A DNA stretch of 64,000 nt, taken from the NCBI GenBank assembly GCA_021531865.1, contig JAFBIW010000001.1, positions 124,001-188,000 on the forward strand, in the 5' to 3' direction. The first letter of the stretch is position 1; each line of letters opens with the position of its first letter. The stretch comes from Butyricicoccus pullicaecorum (lineage in GTDB: Bacteria > Bacillota > Clostridia > Oscillospirales > Butyricicoccaceae). The translations under genes and the position numbers were made by a program. Under the pieces are notes generated by a model that was given only the letters and a program-made list of their open reading frames with translations, was not told the DNA's origin and did not search any database. Positions 48,843-57,642 of the stretch are shown here, one piece after another.

Positions 48843-48890
48843 TTGCGCTGTTCGGTCGGTTATGGTATACTTAGTTCGCCTAATAAACTA
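48843..48890 (+). promoter_or_regulatory. MarR gene promoter and candidate operator
   Basis: TTGCGC (48843-48848), 17 bp, TATACT (48866-48871). A dyad with arms TAGTT (48872-48876) and AACTA (48886-48890) sits on the start point, the classical position for MarR autoregulation. Confidence 0.6.
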
Positions 48891-48914
48891 TTTTTCGCAC
48901 AGGGAGGGAACGAT

Positions 48915-49358
48915 ATGTCGAATTATGACGCCATTAACCATTTTCTCGTTGACATCTGGGGCCGCATCAACAAGATCGAGGAACGTTCCCTGACCGCCGG
49001 TCTGGGCGACAACATCTCGATCACCGAGATCCACATCATCGAGAAGATCGGCGACCAGCAGTCCAGCCGCATGTCGGCGGTCGCCAAGGCGGTCGGCATC
49101 ACGCTGGCCACCCTGACCGTCGCCTGCGACAAGCTGGAGACCAAGGGGCTGATCACCCGCTCGCGCGACGCCTCCGACAAGCGGGTCGTCAACGTCGCGC
49201 TCACGCCGCGCGGACAGACCATCTACGAATATCACAAGCAGTTCCACGAGAGAATGATCTCGGCGGCGCTCAGCGATCTGTCTGAAAGCGAGACCGCCGT
49301 TCTGGCCGGGAGCCTGCAAAAGCTGCAAGCGTTTTTTGAAAATCAAGGAATGATCTGA
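48915..49358 (+). CDS. MarR-family transcriptional regulator
   Basis: A 147-aa regulator starting MSNYDAINHFLVDIWGRINK. The winged helix shows SITEIHIIEKIGDQQSSRMS, VAKAVGITLATLTVACDKLE (recognition helix) and GLITRSRDASDKRVVNVALT (wing). It resembles the FabT-like MarR proteins of Firmicutes that control fatty-acid synthesis, but no fab genes are adjacent. Its neighbours downstream are a transporter and a MocR-type regulator. AGGGAGGGAACGAT precedes ATG 48915. Confidence 0.93.
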   Translation: MSNYDAINHFLVDIWGRINKIEERSLTAGLGDNISITEIHIIEKIGDQQSSRMSAVAKAVGITLATLTVACDKLETKGLITRSRDASDKRVVNVALTPRGQTIYEYHKQFHERMISAALSDLSESETAVLAGSLQKLQAFFENQGMI

Positions 49359-49418
49359 ATTCTTGCAAACGCCGTCTGACCAGACGGCGTTTCCCATATA
49401 CAAAAGGAGTTTTTGACA

Positions 49419-50363
49419 TTGGAAAGCCTGATCTACAGTCTCAACGCCACCGTTCCCATCTTCGCGGTCATCTTTCTGAGCTATCTGCTCCGCCGTCACG
49501 GCTTCTTCTCGGACGGCTTCCTCGCAACCGCCGACAAGCTGGTCTTCCGCGTGCTGCTGCCCGCCCTGCTCTTCCGCGACATCGCCGCCGGACGGATCAC
49601 CGAGACCTTTGACGCCCGCTTCTTCCTGTTCTGCGCGGTCTCAACCACGATCTACTTTCTGGTCATCTGGCTGGGCGCGGAGCTGTTTCTGAAGGACAAA
49701 AGCATGGTCGGTGCGTTCGTCCAGGGCTCGTTCCGCGGCTCGCTGGCCGTTCTGGGCGTAGCCTTCGTGCAGAATATCTACGGCGACGCCGGGCTTGCGC
49801 CCCTCATGATCGTCGCGACCGTCCCGCTCTACAATATCTATTCGGTCATCGTGCTGACCGTGCGCTCGAATGACCGCGCGGCGCAGGAGGGACGGCTGAA
49901 AAAGACCCTGACCGGCATCGCCACCAACCCGATCATTCTGGGCATTCTGGCCGGTCTGCCCTTCTCCCTGCTTGCGGTCGATTTTCCGCCCATGGTGGCC
50001 AAGACGCTCGACCTGCTGGCCGCCCCGGCCACCCCGCTTGCGCTGATCTCGATCGGCGCGGGCTTTGAGGGCCGCCGTGCCCTGCGCAAGCTCCGTCCCA
50101 CCGCTGCCGCCGCCTTCATCAAGCTCATCCTCATCCCGGCCGTCTTTCTGCCGGTCGCCGTCTGGATGGGCTTCCGGAACGAGGCGCTCGTCGCCCTCGT
50201 CATCATGACCGGCGCGCCCTCGACCGTCACCTGCTACATCATGGCGAAAAACATGGCGGGCGACCATGTGCTGTCCTCCTCGATCGTGGTCGCGACGACC
50301 GCCCTGTCCTCGATCACGATGACCGCCATCCTGTTTATCCTGAAATCGAATGGACTGATCTGA
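49419..50363 (+). CDS. AEC-family transporter
   Basis: A 314-aa membrane protein with about ten helices. AEC-type stretches include NATVPIFAVIFLSYLLRRHG, ADKLVFRVLLPALLFRDIA, GSFRGSLAVLGVAFVQNIYG, and a repeated second half (TPLALISIGAGFEGRRALRK, APSTVTCYIMAKNMAGD). The family exports or moves small acids and auxin-like compounds; the substrate is unknown. Two in-frame TTGs lie after AAAAGGAG; 49419 has the better spacing (nine bases) than 49413. The next gene starts two bases after its stop. Confidence 0.9.
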   Translation: MESLIYSLNATVPIFAVIFLSYLLRRHGFFSDGFLATADKLVFRVLLPALLFRDIAAGRITETFDARFFLFCAVSTTIYFLVIWLGAELFLKDKSMVGAFVQGSFRGSLAVLGVAFVQNIYGDAGLAPLMIVATVPLYNIYSVIVLTVRSNDRAAQEGRLKKTLTGIATNPIILGILAGLPFSLLAVDFPPMVAKTLDLLAAPATPLALISIGAGFEGRRALRKLRPTAAAAFIKLILIPAVFLPVAVWMGFRNEALVALVIMTGAPSTVTCYIMAKNMAGDHVLSSSIVVATTALSSITMTAILFILKSNGLI

Positions 50364-50364
50364 T

Positions 50365-51765
50365 ATGCTGACCTACCACCTCGATCACGCCTCCAAAATT
50401 CCGCTCTATGAACAGCTCTACCGCGCCATCCGGTCGGACATCATGGCGGGCGGGCTGGCGGGCGGCGACCGTCTGCCGGCCAAGCGGCAGCTCGCCCAAC
50501 ACCTGCGCGTCAGCCAGATCACGGTCGAGACCGCCTACGGCCAGCTTCTGGCCGAGGGCTACGTGCGCTCGGTGCCGCGCAGCGGCTATTTCGTGCAGCG
50601 GCTGGACGCCGTGCCCCGCGCACCCCGGCCCCGCCCGGCCGAACCGACGACTGCGTCCGACGAGACCGCCTGCGCCTTCGATTTCCAGACCAATATTGTG
50701 GATACCGACTGCTTCCCCTTCTCGACCTGGGCCAAGCTGCTGCGCGCCGTGCTGACCGACTACGACCGCAGCCTGCTGCTGGCCGCCGCGCCCCAGGGTG
50801 TGCCCGCCCTGCGCGAGCAGATCCGCCGCTATTTGTACGAATTTCGCGGCATTGCGGTCGACAGCGAGCAGATCATCGTGGGCGCGGGCTCAGAATACCT
50901 CGTCACCCTGCTCATCCAGCTTCTGGGGCGGGAGCGCACCTATGCCATCGAGACCCCGGGCTATCCCAAGCTCAGCCGCATTTTCCGGGCGAATGACGCG
51001 GTCACCGCGCCCATCCCGCTCGACAGCGACGGCCTGCGCGTCGACCGTCTCAAGCAGACCGACGCTTCGGTCGTCTATCTGACCCCATCCCATCACTTCC
51101 CGCTCGGCGTGGTCACGCCCGCCGCCCGCCGCGCCGCCCTGCTGCGCTGGGCGGGCGAGGAGGACGGACGCTATCTGATTGAGGACGATTATGATTCCGA
51201 ATTTCGCTTCGCCTCCCGGCCGATCCCGGCGCTCAAGGAGCTTGACCACAACGACCGGGTCATTTACCTCAACACCTTCGCCAAGAGTCTCGCGCCCTCG
51301 CTGCGCATCGGCTACCTTGTCCTGCCGCACAGCCTGCTCCCGGCTTACCGGGACCGCTTCGGCGGCTACGCCTCGACCGTGCCCTCCTTCGAGCAGTACA
51401 CGCTGGCGCGCTTTCTCGAGACCGGCAGCTTTGAGCGGCACGTCAACCGCATCCGCAACCTGTATAAGGCCCGTCTCGACACCCTGCTCGACGCGCTGGC
51501 GCGTTCGCCCTTAGCCGGGCGGTACGCGGTCTCGGGCGCGGAAGCCGGGCTGCACATCCTACTGCATGTGGACAACGGGATGGATGAGGCCGGACTGATC
51601 GCGGCGGCGCGCGCGCAGGGCGTGCGGGTGTACGGCCTGTCCGGCTACTACGTGGGCACGAACGCCGACTGCCCGCCCGCGACCGTCATTCTGGGCTATG
51701 CGGGCATCGCCAGCGAACAGCTTCCCGAAGCCGTCCGGCGGCTGGCGGCGGCATGGATTCCCTAA
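50365..51765 (+). CDS. MocR-type regulator (GntR helix-turn-helix fused to PLP aminotransferase)
   Basis: A 466-aa fusion. The GntR winged helix covers residues 1-75 (SKIPLYEQLYRAIRSDIMAG, RLPAKRQLAQHLRVSQITVE). A fold-type I aminotransferase domain follows, with IIVGAGSEYLVTLLIQLLG, VYLTPSHHFPLGVV, YLIEDDYDSEFRF and NTFAKSLAPSLRIGYLVLP (PLP lysine). MocR proteins such as GabR and PdxR use PLP as sensor and control amino-acid, vitamin B6 or transport genes. It is coupled to the AEC transporter gene by one intervening base, so that transporter may be its target. Confidence 0.95.
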   Translation: MLTYHLDHASKIPLYEQLYRAIRSDIMAGGLAGGDRLPAKRQLAQHLRVSQITVETAYGQLLAEGYVRSVPRSGYFVQRLDAVPRAPRPRPAEPTTASDETACAFDFQTNIVDTDCFPFSTWAKLLRAVLTDYDRSLLLAAAPQGVPALREQIRRYLYEFRGIAVDSEQIIVGAGSEYLVTLLIQLLGRERTYAIETPGYPKLSRIFRANDAVTAPIPLDSDGLRVDRLKQTDASVVYLTPSHHFPLGVVTPAARRAALLRWAGEEDGRYLIEDDYDSEFRFASRPIPALKELDHNDRVIYLNTFAKSLAPSLRIGYLVLPHSLLPAYRDRFGGYASTVPSFEQYTLARFLETGSFERHVNRIRNLYKARLDTLLDALARSPLAGRYAVSGAEAGLHILLHVDNGMDEAGLIAAARAQGVRVYGLSGYYVGTNADCPPATVILGYAGIASEQLPEAVRRLAAAWIP

Positions 51766-51771
51766 ACACAC

Positions 51772-51800
51772 AAAAAAGACGTCCAAACGGACGTCTTTTT
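51772..51800. terminator. Bidirectional terminator
   Basis: GACGTCC (51778-51784) pairs with GGACGTC (51789-51795) around AAAC, with TTTTT on the plus strand and six T on the minus strand. It serves the convergent MocR and SLH genes. Confidence 0.92.
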
Positions 51801-51809
51801 CGTTTTCAC

Positions 51810-52883
51810 TCACTTTTTCTGGTAATACACGGTCTGCGCCGTGCCGTCGACCACCGAAACGGCGGCCGAAGCATAGTCCGTGCCGGTCGAGCACAGGCCG
51901 GCCGATCGCTTGGCGTACGGCTCAAGCTCGATGGCCTCGCAGTTCGCGGCAACCGGAATGACTTCGCCGTTCACCGTCAGCGTCCCGCCGTCCCAGACGA
52001 CCGTATCATCGGCCGCGACCGGCTCGCCCAGCGTCACGGCGTAGCCATCCTTCCCGTTCGTCAGCTTGACCAGCGTAAACAGGCCGGCATAGGTGCGGTT
52101 CGGGTCATAATCGACGATCTGCACATCGGCGTACAGCGTGCTGCCCACGCAGACCATGCGCACATCGGGCCGGGCGACATAGCGCGGGCCTTCCGCGCTG
52201 TTTTGCAGGTGCAGCGCGCGGTACAGCATGATCGCCATTTCGGCGCGGGTGACCGCGCGGGTCGGCGCGAGCTTCCCGTTCGTGCCGCCGATCACGCCCG
52301 CCTGCGTCAGCGCGCCGACCGCCTCACTCGCGTAGGCCGCGAGCTGATCCCGGTCGGAGAACACGGACAGGTCGCCCGCCGGGAAGGTCAGGCCGGTGCG
52401 GTCAAGCGTGCGCTTGAGAAAGACCATCGCGTCCTGCCGGGTCAGCTCCTTCGTCGGGTAGAACCGATCCTGCGCGTCGCCGGTCGCGATGCCCAGCGCG
52501 CGCGCCGCGCACAGGGCGTCGGCATAGTATGCGTTCGGGGAAACATCGGAAAAGTTGCCCTCCCCGACGTATTTCTCCATATCATAGGCGCGGTAGAGCA
52601 TCAGAATGAAGTCCGCGCGGGTCAGGGATTTGGCCGGGCTGAAAATGAAATTGCCCGTGCCCGAAACGACATTGGTATTGGCCAGATAATCGATCTCCTG
52701 AAAGGCCCAGTTGTAATCGGCGGCGACGTCCGCGAAATAGACCGAATGGTCGGGGACGTACAGCAGGCCGTCCGCGCGCACCGTTTCCGGCTGGCCCGGC
52801 AGCTCGGCCGCACAGGCCGGCGCAGTCAGCAGCGACGCGAGCGCCAGCACAAGCGCCAGACAGCGCCATAGCTTCTTTCGCAT
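51810..52883 (-). CDS. Secreted protein with three S-layer homology domains
   Basis: A 357-aa protein with a signal peptide (KLWRCLALVLALASLLTAPA, cleavage after ACA). Three SLH domains occupy residues about 45-220; their repeats are marked by NFIFSPAKSLTRADFILMLY, DRFYPTKELTRQDAMVFLKR and GKLAPTRAVTRAEMAIMLYR. The C-terminal 110 residues are a beta-rich domain without recognised motif (YADVQIVDYDPNRTY). SLH domains anchor proteins to pyruvylated cell-wall polymers. CTAAAATTTTAGGAGG-type ribosome sequence precedes the ATG and a TGTACA-17-TATAAT promoter lies upstream near 52930-52965. Confidence 0.93.
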   Translation of the reverse strand: MRKKLWRCLALVLALASLLTAPACAAELPGQPETVRADGLLYVPDHSVYFADVAADYNWAFQEIDYLANTNVVSGTGNFIFSPAKSLTRADFILMLYRAYDMEKYVGEGNFSDVSPNAYYADALCAARALGIATGDAQDRFYPTKELTRQDAMVFLKRTLDRTGLTFPAGDLSVFSDRDQLAAYASEAVGALTQAGVIGGTNGKLAPTRAVTRAEMAIMLYRALHLQNSAEGPRYVARPDVRMVCVGSTLYADVQIVDYDPNRTYAGLFTLVKLTNGKDGYAVTLGEPVAADDTVVWDGGTLTVNGEVIPVAANCEAIELEPYAKRSAGLCSTGTDYASAAVSVVDGTAQTVYYQKK

Positions 52884-53002
52884 GAGAAACCTCCTAAAAT
52901 TGTTCGCGTTTTACGCGAAAGTTCGTAACGATTATAGCACAAGCGTGCCAAATTGTACACTGTTATTTCATTTCGGCTCGATTTTCCACCGTCAAAATGC
53001 AC

Positions 53003-53040
53003 AAAAAAACGCCGCTGTCTCAAAAGACAACGGCGTTTTC
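53003..53040 (-). terminator. Terminator of rpsT
   Basis: AACGCCGCTGTCT pairs with AGACAACGGCGTT (one mismatch), with seven T on the minus strand (A-run 53003-53009). Confidence 0.92.
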
Positions 53041-53059
53041 GCGTGCAATTTCCAAAAAA

Positions 53060-53320
53060 TTACTGCGCATTCAGCTTCAGCGTCATCGCGCTCTTCTTGT
53101 GAGCGGCGTTGTTCTTGTGCAGCAGATGCTTTGCAGCAGCCTGGTCAACAGCCTTGACAGCAACCTTGTAAGCGTCCTCGGCGGCAGACTTATCGCCAGC
53201 GGCAACAGCCGCGTCAAACTTCTTCAGAACGGTCTTCAGCGCGGACTTGGCCATCTGGTTCTGCAGGTTCTTGGCCTTGGTAACCTTTACGCGCTTCTTC
53301 GCGGACTTGATATTCGGCAT
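53060..53320 (-). CDS. rpsT: 30S ribosomal protein S20
   Basis: An 86-aa basic protein starting MPNIKSAKKRVKVTKAKNLQ with LLHKNNAAHKKSAMTLKLNA at the end, the standard S20 sequence. It is an early 16S rRNA-binding protein. GGAGGTGGAACCC precedes ATG 53320. It is divergent to gpr, an arrangement common in spore-forming Clostridia. Confidence 0.98.
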   Translation of the reverse strand: MPNIKSAKKRVKVTKAKNLQNQMAKSALKTVLKKFDAAVAAGDKSAAEDAYKVAVKAVDQAAAKHLLHKNNAAHKKSAMTLKLNAQ

Positions 53321-53460
53321 GGGTTCCACCTCCTTCAGCGTCTAGTCATCAGTAGTCCTATAATACCATCCCTCCCGGAAAAAAGCAAGTCTTTTTTTCA
53401 TTTTTTCGCATACTGTTCCGAAATTTTTCGCACGTTAGAAGGAAAAGGAGGTTTTTCATC

Positions 53461-54336
53461 ATGGCATATCGGACCGATCTGGCGCTCGAGGCGCTGGAGA
53501 CCCATGCGGACGCGGCGGGCGTCGTCCGGCACGAGACCGAGCGCGAGGGCTTCGCCGTCACGGGCGTGGACATTGAGACCGAGGCGGGCGCGCGGGCGCT
53601 GGGCAAGCCGTGCGGGCGCTACCGCACGCTCGATCTGGGCGCGCTTGTCCGCCGGGAGGAGGACGCCTTCCCGCGCGCGGTCGAGGCCCTCGCCGCCCTT
53701 CTGACCGAGCTGCTCGACCCGCTCCCGGGGAACGGCCCGGTGCTGGCCGTCGGGCTGGGCAACCGGTCGATCACGCCAGACGCGATCGGCCCGCAGGCCA
53801 TCGGCCACGTCGTCGCCACCCGCCACCTGATCGGCAGCGCGCCCGACTACTTCTCGGCCTGGCGGCCGGTCGCCGCCCTCGCGCCCGGTGTGCTGGGGCA
53901 GACCGGCGTGGAAGCCGCCGAGCTTGTCCGGGGTGTTTTGCGCACTGTCCGCCCGGCGGCTGTCATCGCGGTCGATGCGCTGGCGGCCGGACGGCTCTCC
54001 CGCCTGTGCCGCACGATTCAGGTGACCGACGCGGGCATCATCCCCGGCTCAGGCGTGGGCAACGGCCGCGCGGCCTTCTCGCAGGATGCGCTGGGCGTGC
54101 CGGTCGTGGCGGTCGGCGTGCCCACCGTGGTGGACGGCGGCACGCTGGCGCATGAGATCCGCGCCCAGTCGGGCGCGGCCTGCGAGGCGCTCGACGACCT
54201 CGCCGCCCCCCTGTTTGTCACGACGCGCGACATCGACCGGGAGGTCGGCGACGTCTCCCGGGTCATCGGCTACGCCATCGACCGCGCCCTCCATCCCCAC
54301 CTGTCGGTTGACGACATTGATCTGTGCCTTTCCTGA
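53461..54336 (+). CDS. gpr: Spore germination protease GPR
   Basis: A 291-aa GPR endopeptidase. It begins YRTDLALEA and has the processing-type region REGFAVTGVDIETEAGARAL, GLGNRSITPDAIGPQAIGHV, AVDALAAGRLSRLCRTIQVT, GIIPGSGVGNGR and GVPTVVDGGTL. It degrades small acid-soluble spore proteins at germination and is made as a zymogen in the forespore. The N-terminal pro-segment is short. AAAAGGAGG precedes the ATG. Its position beside rpsT and spoIIP matches other Clostridia. Confidence 0.95.
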   Translation: MAYRTDLALEALETHADAAGVVRHETEREGFAVTGVDIETEAGARALGKPCGRYRTLDLGALVRREEDAFPRAVEALAALLTELLDPLPGNGPVLAVGLGNRSITPDAIGPQAIGHVVATRHLIGSAPDYFSAWRPVAALAPGVLGQTGVEAAELVRGVLRTVRPAAVIAVDALAAGRLSRLCRTIQVTDAGIIPGSGVGNGRAAFSQDALGVPVVAVGVPTVVDGGTLAHEIRAQSGAACEALDDLAAPLFVTTRDIDREVGDVSRVIGYAIDRALHPHLSVDDIDLCLS

Positions 54337-54354
54337 TACACGACGGTTCCTCCC

Positions 54355-54383
54355 GCATAACCGCGGCCAGACGCGCGTATGAT
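54355..54383 (+). promoter_or_regulatory. spoIIP: Candidate sporulation-sigma promoter of spoIIP
   Basis: GCATAA (54355-54360), 15 bp, CGTATGAT (54376-54383), 61 bases before spoIIP. The shape is like sigma-E or sigma-F/G promoters. Assignment to one factor is not possible by eye. Confidence 0.4.
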
Positions 54384-54443
54384 GGGATATGCCACGGCAG
54401 CGCCCCGATCGGATGCTGCCCGATCGTGAAGGAGTGAAGTCCC

Positions 54444-55505
54444 ATGTCCCGCCGCCGTCCTGTCCGCCGCCGCACAGGGATCGCCCTGCCCGCTCTGGCC
54501 GCTCTGCTGTGCGCCGCCGCGCTTCTGGTCTGGCACCACACGGGCGGCGAAGCGCAGGCCGACGCCCTGCTCGACGCGCTCTCCTCTTCCCGTCCCTTCG
54601 TCACGTCCTCCTTCGCCCTCGAGACCGGGCTGACCCTGTCCGAGGATTCCCTCCGCGTCCCGTCCGCCGCCCGGCAGGCCGCGCCCGCCGCGGGCACGGC
54701 GGAGACTGCCGCCGAAAGCGCCTATCCGGCCGATGAGACCGCCGCCGCAGACGACCCGCCCGCCGCACAGGACGGGCGGGCGGCGACGGTCGAGCTGCGC
54801 AACGACACCGACTACACTGTTGACGCTGCCGCCATGCTGGACGACCCATGCACGGTGCGGGTGACCGGCGACGGACCGCAGGTGCTCATCTACCATACCC
54901 ACTCGACCGAGGCCTACACGCCCGATCCCGACAACCCCTACAAACCCTCCGGCTCCTACCGCACCCGGAACGCCGAACAGAACGTCATCCGGGTGGGCGA
55001 CGAGCTGTGCCGCACACTCGAGGCCCACGGCATCCAAACCGTCCACATCACCGAAATTTTCGACGATCCGGCCTACAACGGCTCCTACGGGCGGTCGCTG
55101 ACTGCCGCGCAGAGGGTGCTTGCGCAGTATCCCGATATCCCGGTAACGATCGACCTGCACCGGGACGCCGTCGTGCTGGACGACGGCTCCCAGTACCGCA
55201 CAGCGGCCGAGATCGGCGGGCAGACCCTCGCCCGGATGATGCTGGTCGTTGGCACCGACGCAAGCGGCCTGTCCCATCCGGACTGGCGGCAGAACCTGAA
55301 CTTCGCCGTCAACCTGCAGGCCGATCTGGAGGGCGCCTACCCCGGTCTGATGCGGCCGGTCAACCTGCGGCGGCAGCGGTTCAACACCCACCTGCGTCCC
55401 GGCTCCCTGCTGCTCGAGGTCGGCTCGTCGGGTGACACGCTGGACGAAGCCCTGAAAGCCGTCCGCCTGTTCGGCGACGCGCTTGCCGCCCGCATCGGCG
55501 CATAA
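54444..55505 (+). CDS. spoIIP: Stage II sporulation protein P
   Basis: A 353-aa protein with one N-terminal membrane helix (GIALPALAALLCAAALLVW), an Ala/Glu-rich linker and the SpoIIP amidase/endopeptidase domain. The zinc motif is VLIYHTHSTEAYTPD (His and Glu near 150). NVIRVGDELCRTLEAHGIQT, IPVTIDLHRDAV (second zinc His) and LLLEVGSSGDTLDEALKAV (catalytic Glu) follow. It trims septal peptidoglycan with SpoIID during engulfment. It lies downstream of gpr with a sporulation-type promoter between them. Confidence 0.96.
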   Translation: MSRRRPVRRRTGIALPALAALLCAAALLVWHHTGGEAQADALLDALSSSRPFVTSSFALETGLTLSEDSLRVPSAARQAAPAAGTAETAAESAYPADETAAADDPPAAQDGRAATVELRNDTDYTVDAAAMLDDPCTVRVTGDGPQVLIYHTHSTEAYTPDPDNPYKPSGSYRTRNAEQNVIRVGDELCRTLEAHGIQTVHITEIFDDPAYNGSYGRSLTAAQRVLAQYPDIPVTIDLHRDAVVLDDGSQYRTAAEIGGQTLARMMLVVGTDASGLSHPDWRQNLNFAVNLQADLEGAYPGLMRPVNLRRQRFNTHLRPGSLLLEVGSSGDTLDEALKAVRLFGDALAARIGA

Positions 55506-55509
55506 CCTC

Positions 55510-55550
55510 CCCCCTTTCCGCGCACAATAGCGCATGGAAAGGGGGCTTTT
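55510..55550 (+). terminator. Hairpin after spoIIP that also covers the next ribosome site
   Basis: CCCCCTTTCC (55510-55519) pairs perfectly with GGAAAGGGGG (55536-55545), with further GCGC pairing in the loop and CTTTTCTTT after it. The right arm is the ribosome-binding site of the germination gene starting at 55553, so the structure could attenuate both transcription and translation. Confidence 0.6.
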
Positions 55551-55552
55551 CT

Positions 55553-56995
55553 TTGGAAATCCTGCAATTTACCACCGACCTCGACGAGAACGTCGCCCGG
55601 CTGAAGGCGCTCTTCGCGCAGGACAAGACCTTCATCGTCCGGCGGCTGCGCGCGCCCGAGGGTCTGCGCTGCGCCGTCTTCTTTTTCGACGGCATGATCG
55701 ACAATCAGGCGATCAACCAGTCCATCGTCCGCCCGCTCCTGCGCGCCGGACTGAAGTCGGCCTCGGCCGAGGCGCTGGCCGAATCGGTCTTGCAGATCAA
55801 CGAATGCCGGGTGGAGACCGATCTGCACGCCATGCTCACGGCTCTGCTGTACGGCGACACGGTCGTGCTGACCGAGGGCGACAGCCGCCCGATCGTCCTC
55901 AATTCCAAGGGCTTCGACGTGCGCGCAGGGGACGAGCCGGACAACGAACGCGTCCTGCGCGGCCCGCGCGAGGGCTTCACCGAGTCCTTCATGACCAACC
56001 TGTCCATGCTCCGCCGCCGGGTCAACGACCCCCGGCTGACCTTCACCTTCTCGCGCTACGCCGCGCACACCCATACCGCCGTCTGCCTGTGCTGGATCAA
56101 GGGCGTGACCGACCCCGCGCTCGTGCGCGAGATGCAGAAGCGGCTGGACGCGCTGACGCTGGACGGGATTCTGGACGCAAACTATATCGCGGAATGTATC
56201 CGGGACGACGGCGGCTCGCCCTTTCCCACGCTGGGGACGACCGAGCGCCCCGACGTGGCGGTCGCCCGGATGCTCGAGGGACGGGTCGCCATCGTGGTGG
56301 ACGGCACGCCGGTCGTTTTGACCGCCCCCTGCATTTTGCAGGAATGCTTTCAGGCCAACGATGATTACTATATTTCAGTGCGGCAGGCTGCGCTGGCGCG
56401 CGTGCTGCGCGTCGCCGGGTTTCTGCTTTCGATCACCATTCCCGGCCTCTATATCGCCTTGCTCCACTTCCATCAGGAGCTTCTGCCCACCCGCCTGCTT
56501 CTGGCCATCGCCGCCGCCCGCACCGGGATGCCCCTTCCGCCCTTCTGGGAGATTTTCCTGCTTTTAATCGTTTTTGAGGTGCTCAAAGAAGCCGGCGCGC
56601 GCACGCCCGGCGTGATGGGCTCGACCATGTCGATCGTGGGCGGTCTGGTGCTGGGGCAGTCGGCTGTCTCGGCGCGGTTTCTCTCCGCCCCGGCTGTCAT
56701 CATCGTCGCGGTTGCCGCCGTGACCGCGCTGACCGTGCCCAAGCTCCAGTCGGCCGGGATGGTGCTCCGCTTCCTCCTGCTGGCCGCGGGCGCGGCCGCC
56801 GGGCTGTACGGGCTGACGCTCGGGCTGGCGCTGACGCTCGGCCACCTGTGCACCCTGCGGTCGGCCGGAACGCCCTATCTGCTCAACCTCGCGCCCCGGG
56901 TGGAAACACACGACGAGGACGTCTACACCCGCGCACCCTGGCGGCGGATGCGGCGGCGGCGCTTCCTCGCGCGGAAGGAGGGCGGTGCTTCATGA
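55553..56995 (+). CDS. Spore germination receptor subunit, GerA/SpoVAF family
   Basis: A 480-aa protein with a large N-terminal soluble domain (FIVRRLRAPEGLRCAVFFFD, LLYGDTVVLTEGDSRPIVLN, GPREGFTESFMTNLSMLRRR with the family's PREGF signature). About five membrane helices follow (FLLSITIPGLYIALLHFHQE, FEVLKEAGARTPGVMGSTMS). GerA-type subunits form the germinant receptor in the spore inner membrane. GGAAAGGGGG supports TTG 55553. The order GerA, GerC, GerB in one operon indicates a complete receptor, although SpoVAF-like proteins share the same fold. Confidence 0.93.
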   Translation: MEILQFTTDLDENVARLKALFAQDKTFIVRRLRAPEGLRCAVFFFDGMIDNQAINQSIVRPLLRAGLKSASAEALAESVLQINECRVETDLHAMLTALLYGDTVVLTEGDSRPIVLNSKGFDVRAGDEPDNERVLRGPREGFTESFMTNLSMLRRRVNDPRLTFTFSRYAAHTHTAVCLCWIKGVTDPALVREMQKRLDALTLDGILDANYIAECIRDDGGSPFPTLGTTERPDVAVARMLEGRVAIVVDGTPVVLTAPCILQECFQANDDYYISVRQAALARVLRVAGFLLSITIPGLYIALLHFHQELLPTRLLLAIAAARTGMPLPPFWEIFLLLIVFEVLKEAGARTPGVMGSTMSIVGGLVLGQSAVSARFLSAPAVIIVAVAAVTALTVPKLQSAGMVLRFLLLAAGAAAGLYGLTLGLALTLGHLCTLRSAGTPYLLNLAPRVETHDEDVYTRAPWRRMRRRRFLARKEGGAS

Positions 56996-57642
56996 AACGG
57001 CTTCTGCTCCTGTGCCTGCTCCCGCTCGTTCTGACCGGCTGCGCGGGCGCACCTGACGCGGGCGACCTGCTGCCCATCCTGACCGCCGGGGTCTCGATGG
57101 ACGCGGACGGCGGACTCGAGCTGACCACCGAGGCCGTCCGACAGGAGGAGCTCGAGGGTACGGCCTCCTCGACCTACCTGACCGCGCGCGGGGACAGCCC
57201 GGACGACCTGTTTGCACAGGCGGACGCGCTGACGGCAAATTCGCTCTATTTCAGCCACGCGCGCACCTTTATTATAGACGAGTCGCTGGCGCGCGCCGGA
57301 CTGCGCCCGCTCGTCGGGAGCCTGCTCGACCGGGGCGACGTGCGCCTGACTCTGCGGCTGGCCGTTGCCCGGGACGCGGAAGCCGACGATCTCGTCCGGG
57401 CGGAAGCGGTCGCCGCCCAGCTCCCGGGCGAGGCGCTCGGAGACCTGCTCGACCTGCGCGCTGAGCAGGGCGACCTGCCCGATCTGCCGCTCAGCGCAGC
57501 GGCCGATGCGCTCCTTGCGGGGGCGGACTTCTCCCTGCCCGCTTTGACCCTGACGGACGACGGGCGGGTTCTGCCGGACGGACAGGCCGACTTCCGGCTG
57601 GGTCGGCTCGCCGGCTTTTCGGGAGGTGACACCCATGCCTGA
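56992..57642 (+). CDS. Ger(x)C-family germination lipoprotein, short
   Basis: A 216-aa lipoprotein with a signal peptide and lipobox (LLLCLLPLVLTGC). It continues ILTAGVSMDADGGLELTTEA and NSLYFSHARTFIIDESLARA, matching the N-terminal half of GerC proteins. Usual family members are about 370-400 aa, so the C-terminal domain is missing; the frame ends cleanly at 57642 overlapping the next gene by 8 bp. GAAGGAGGGC precedes the ATG. The overlap with gerA (ATGA) shows a tight operon. Confidence 0.85.
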   Translation: MKRLLLLCLLPLVLTGCAGAPDAGDLLPILTAGVSMDADGGLELTTEAVRQEELEGTASSTYLTARGDSPDDLFAQADALTANSLYFSHARTFIIDESLARAGLRPLVGSLLDRGDVRLTLRLAVARDAEADDLVRAEAVAAQLPGEALGDLLDLRAEQGDLPDLPLSAAADALLAGADFSLPALTLTDDGRVLPDGQADFRLGRLAGFSGGDTHA

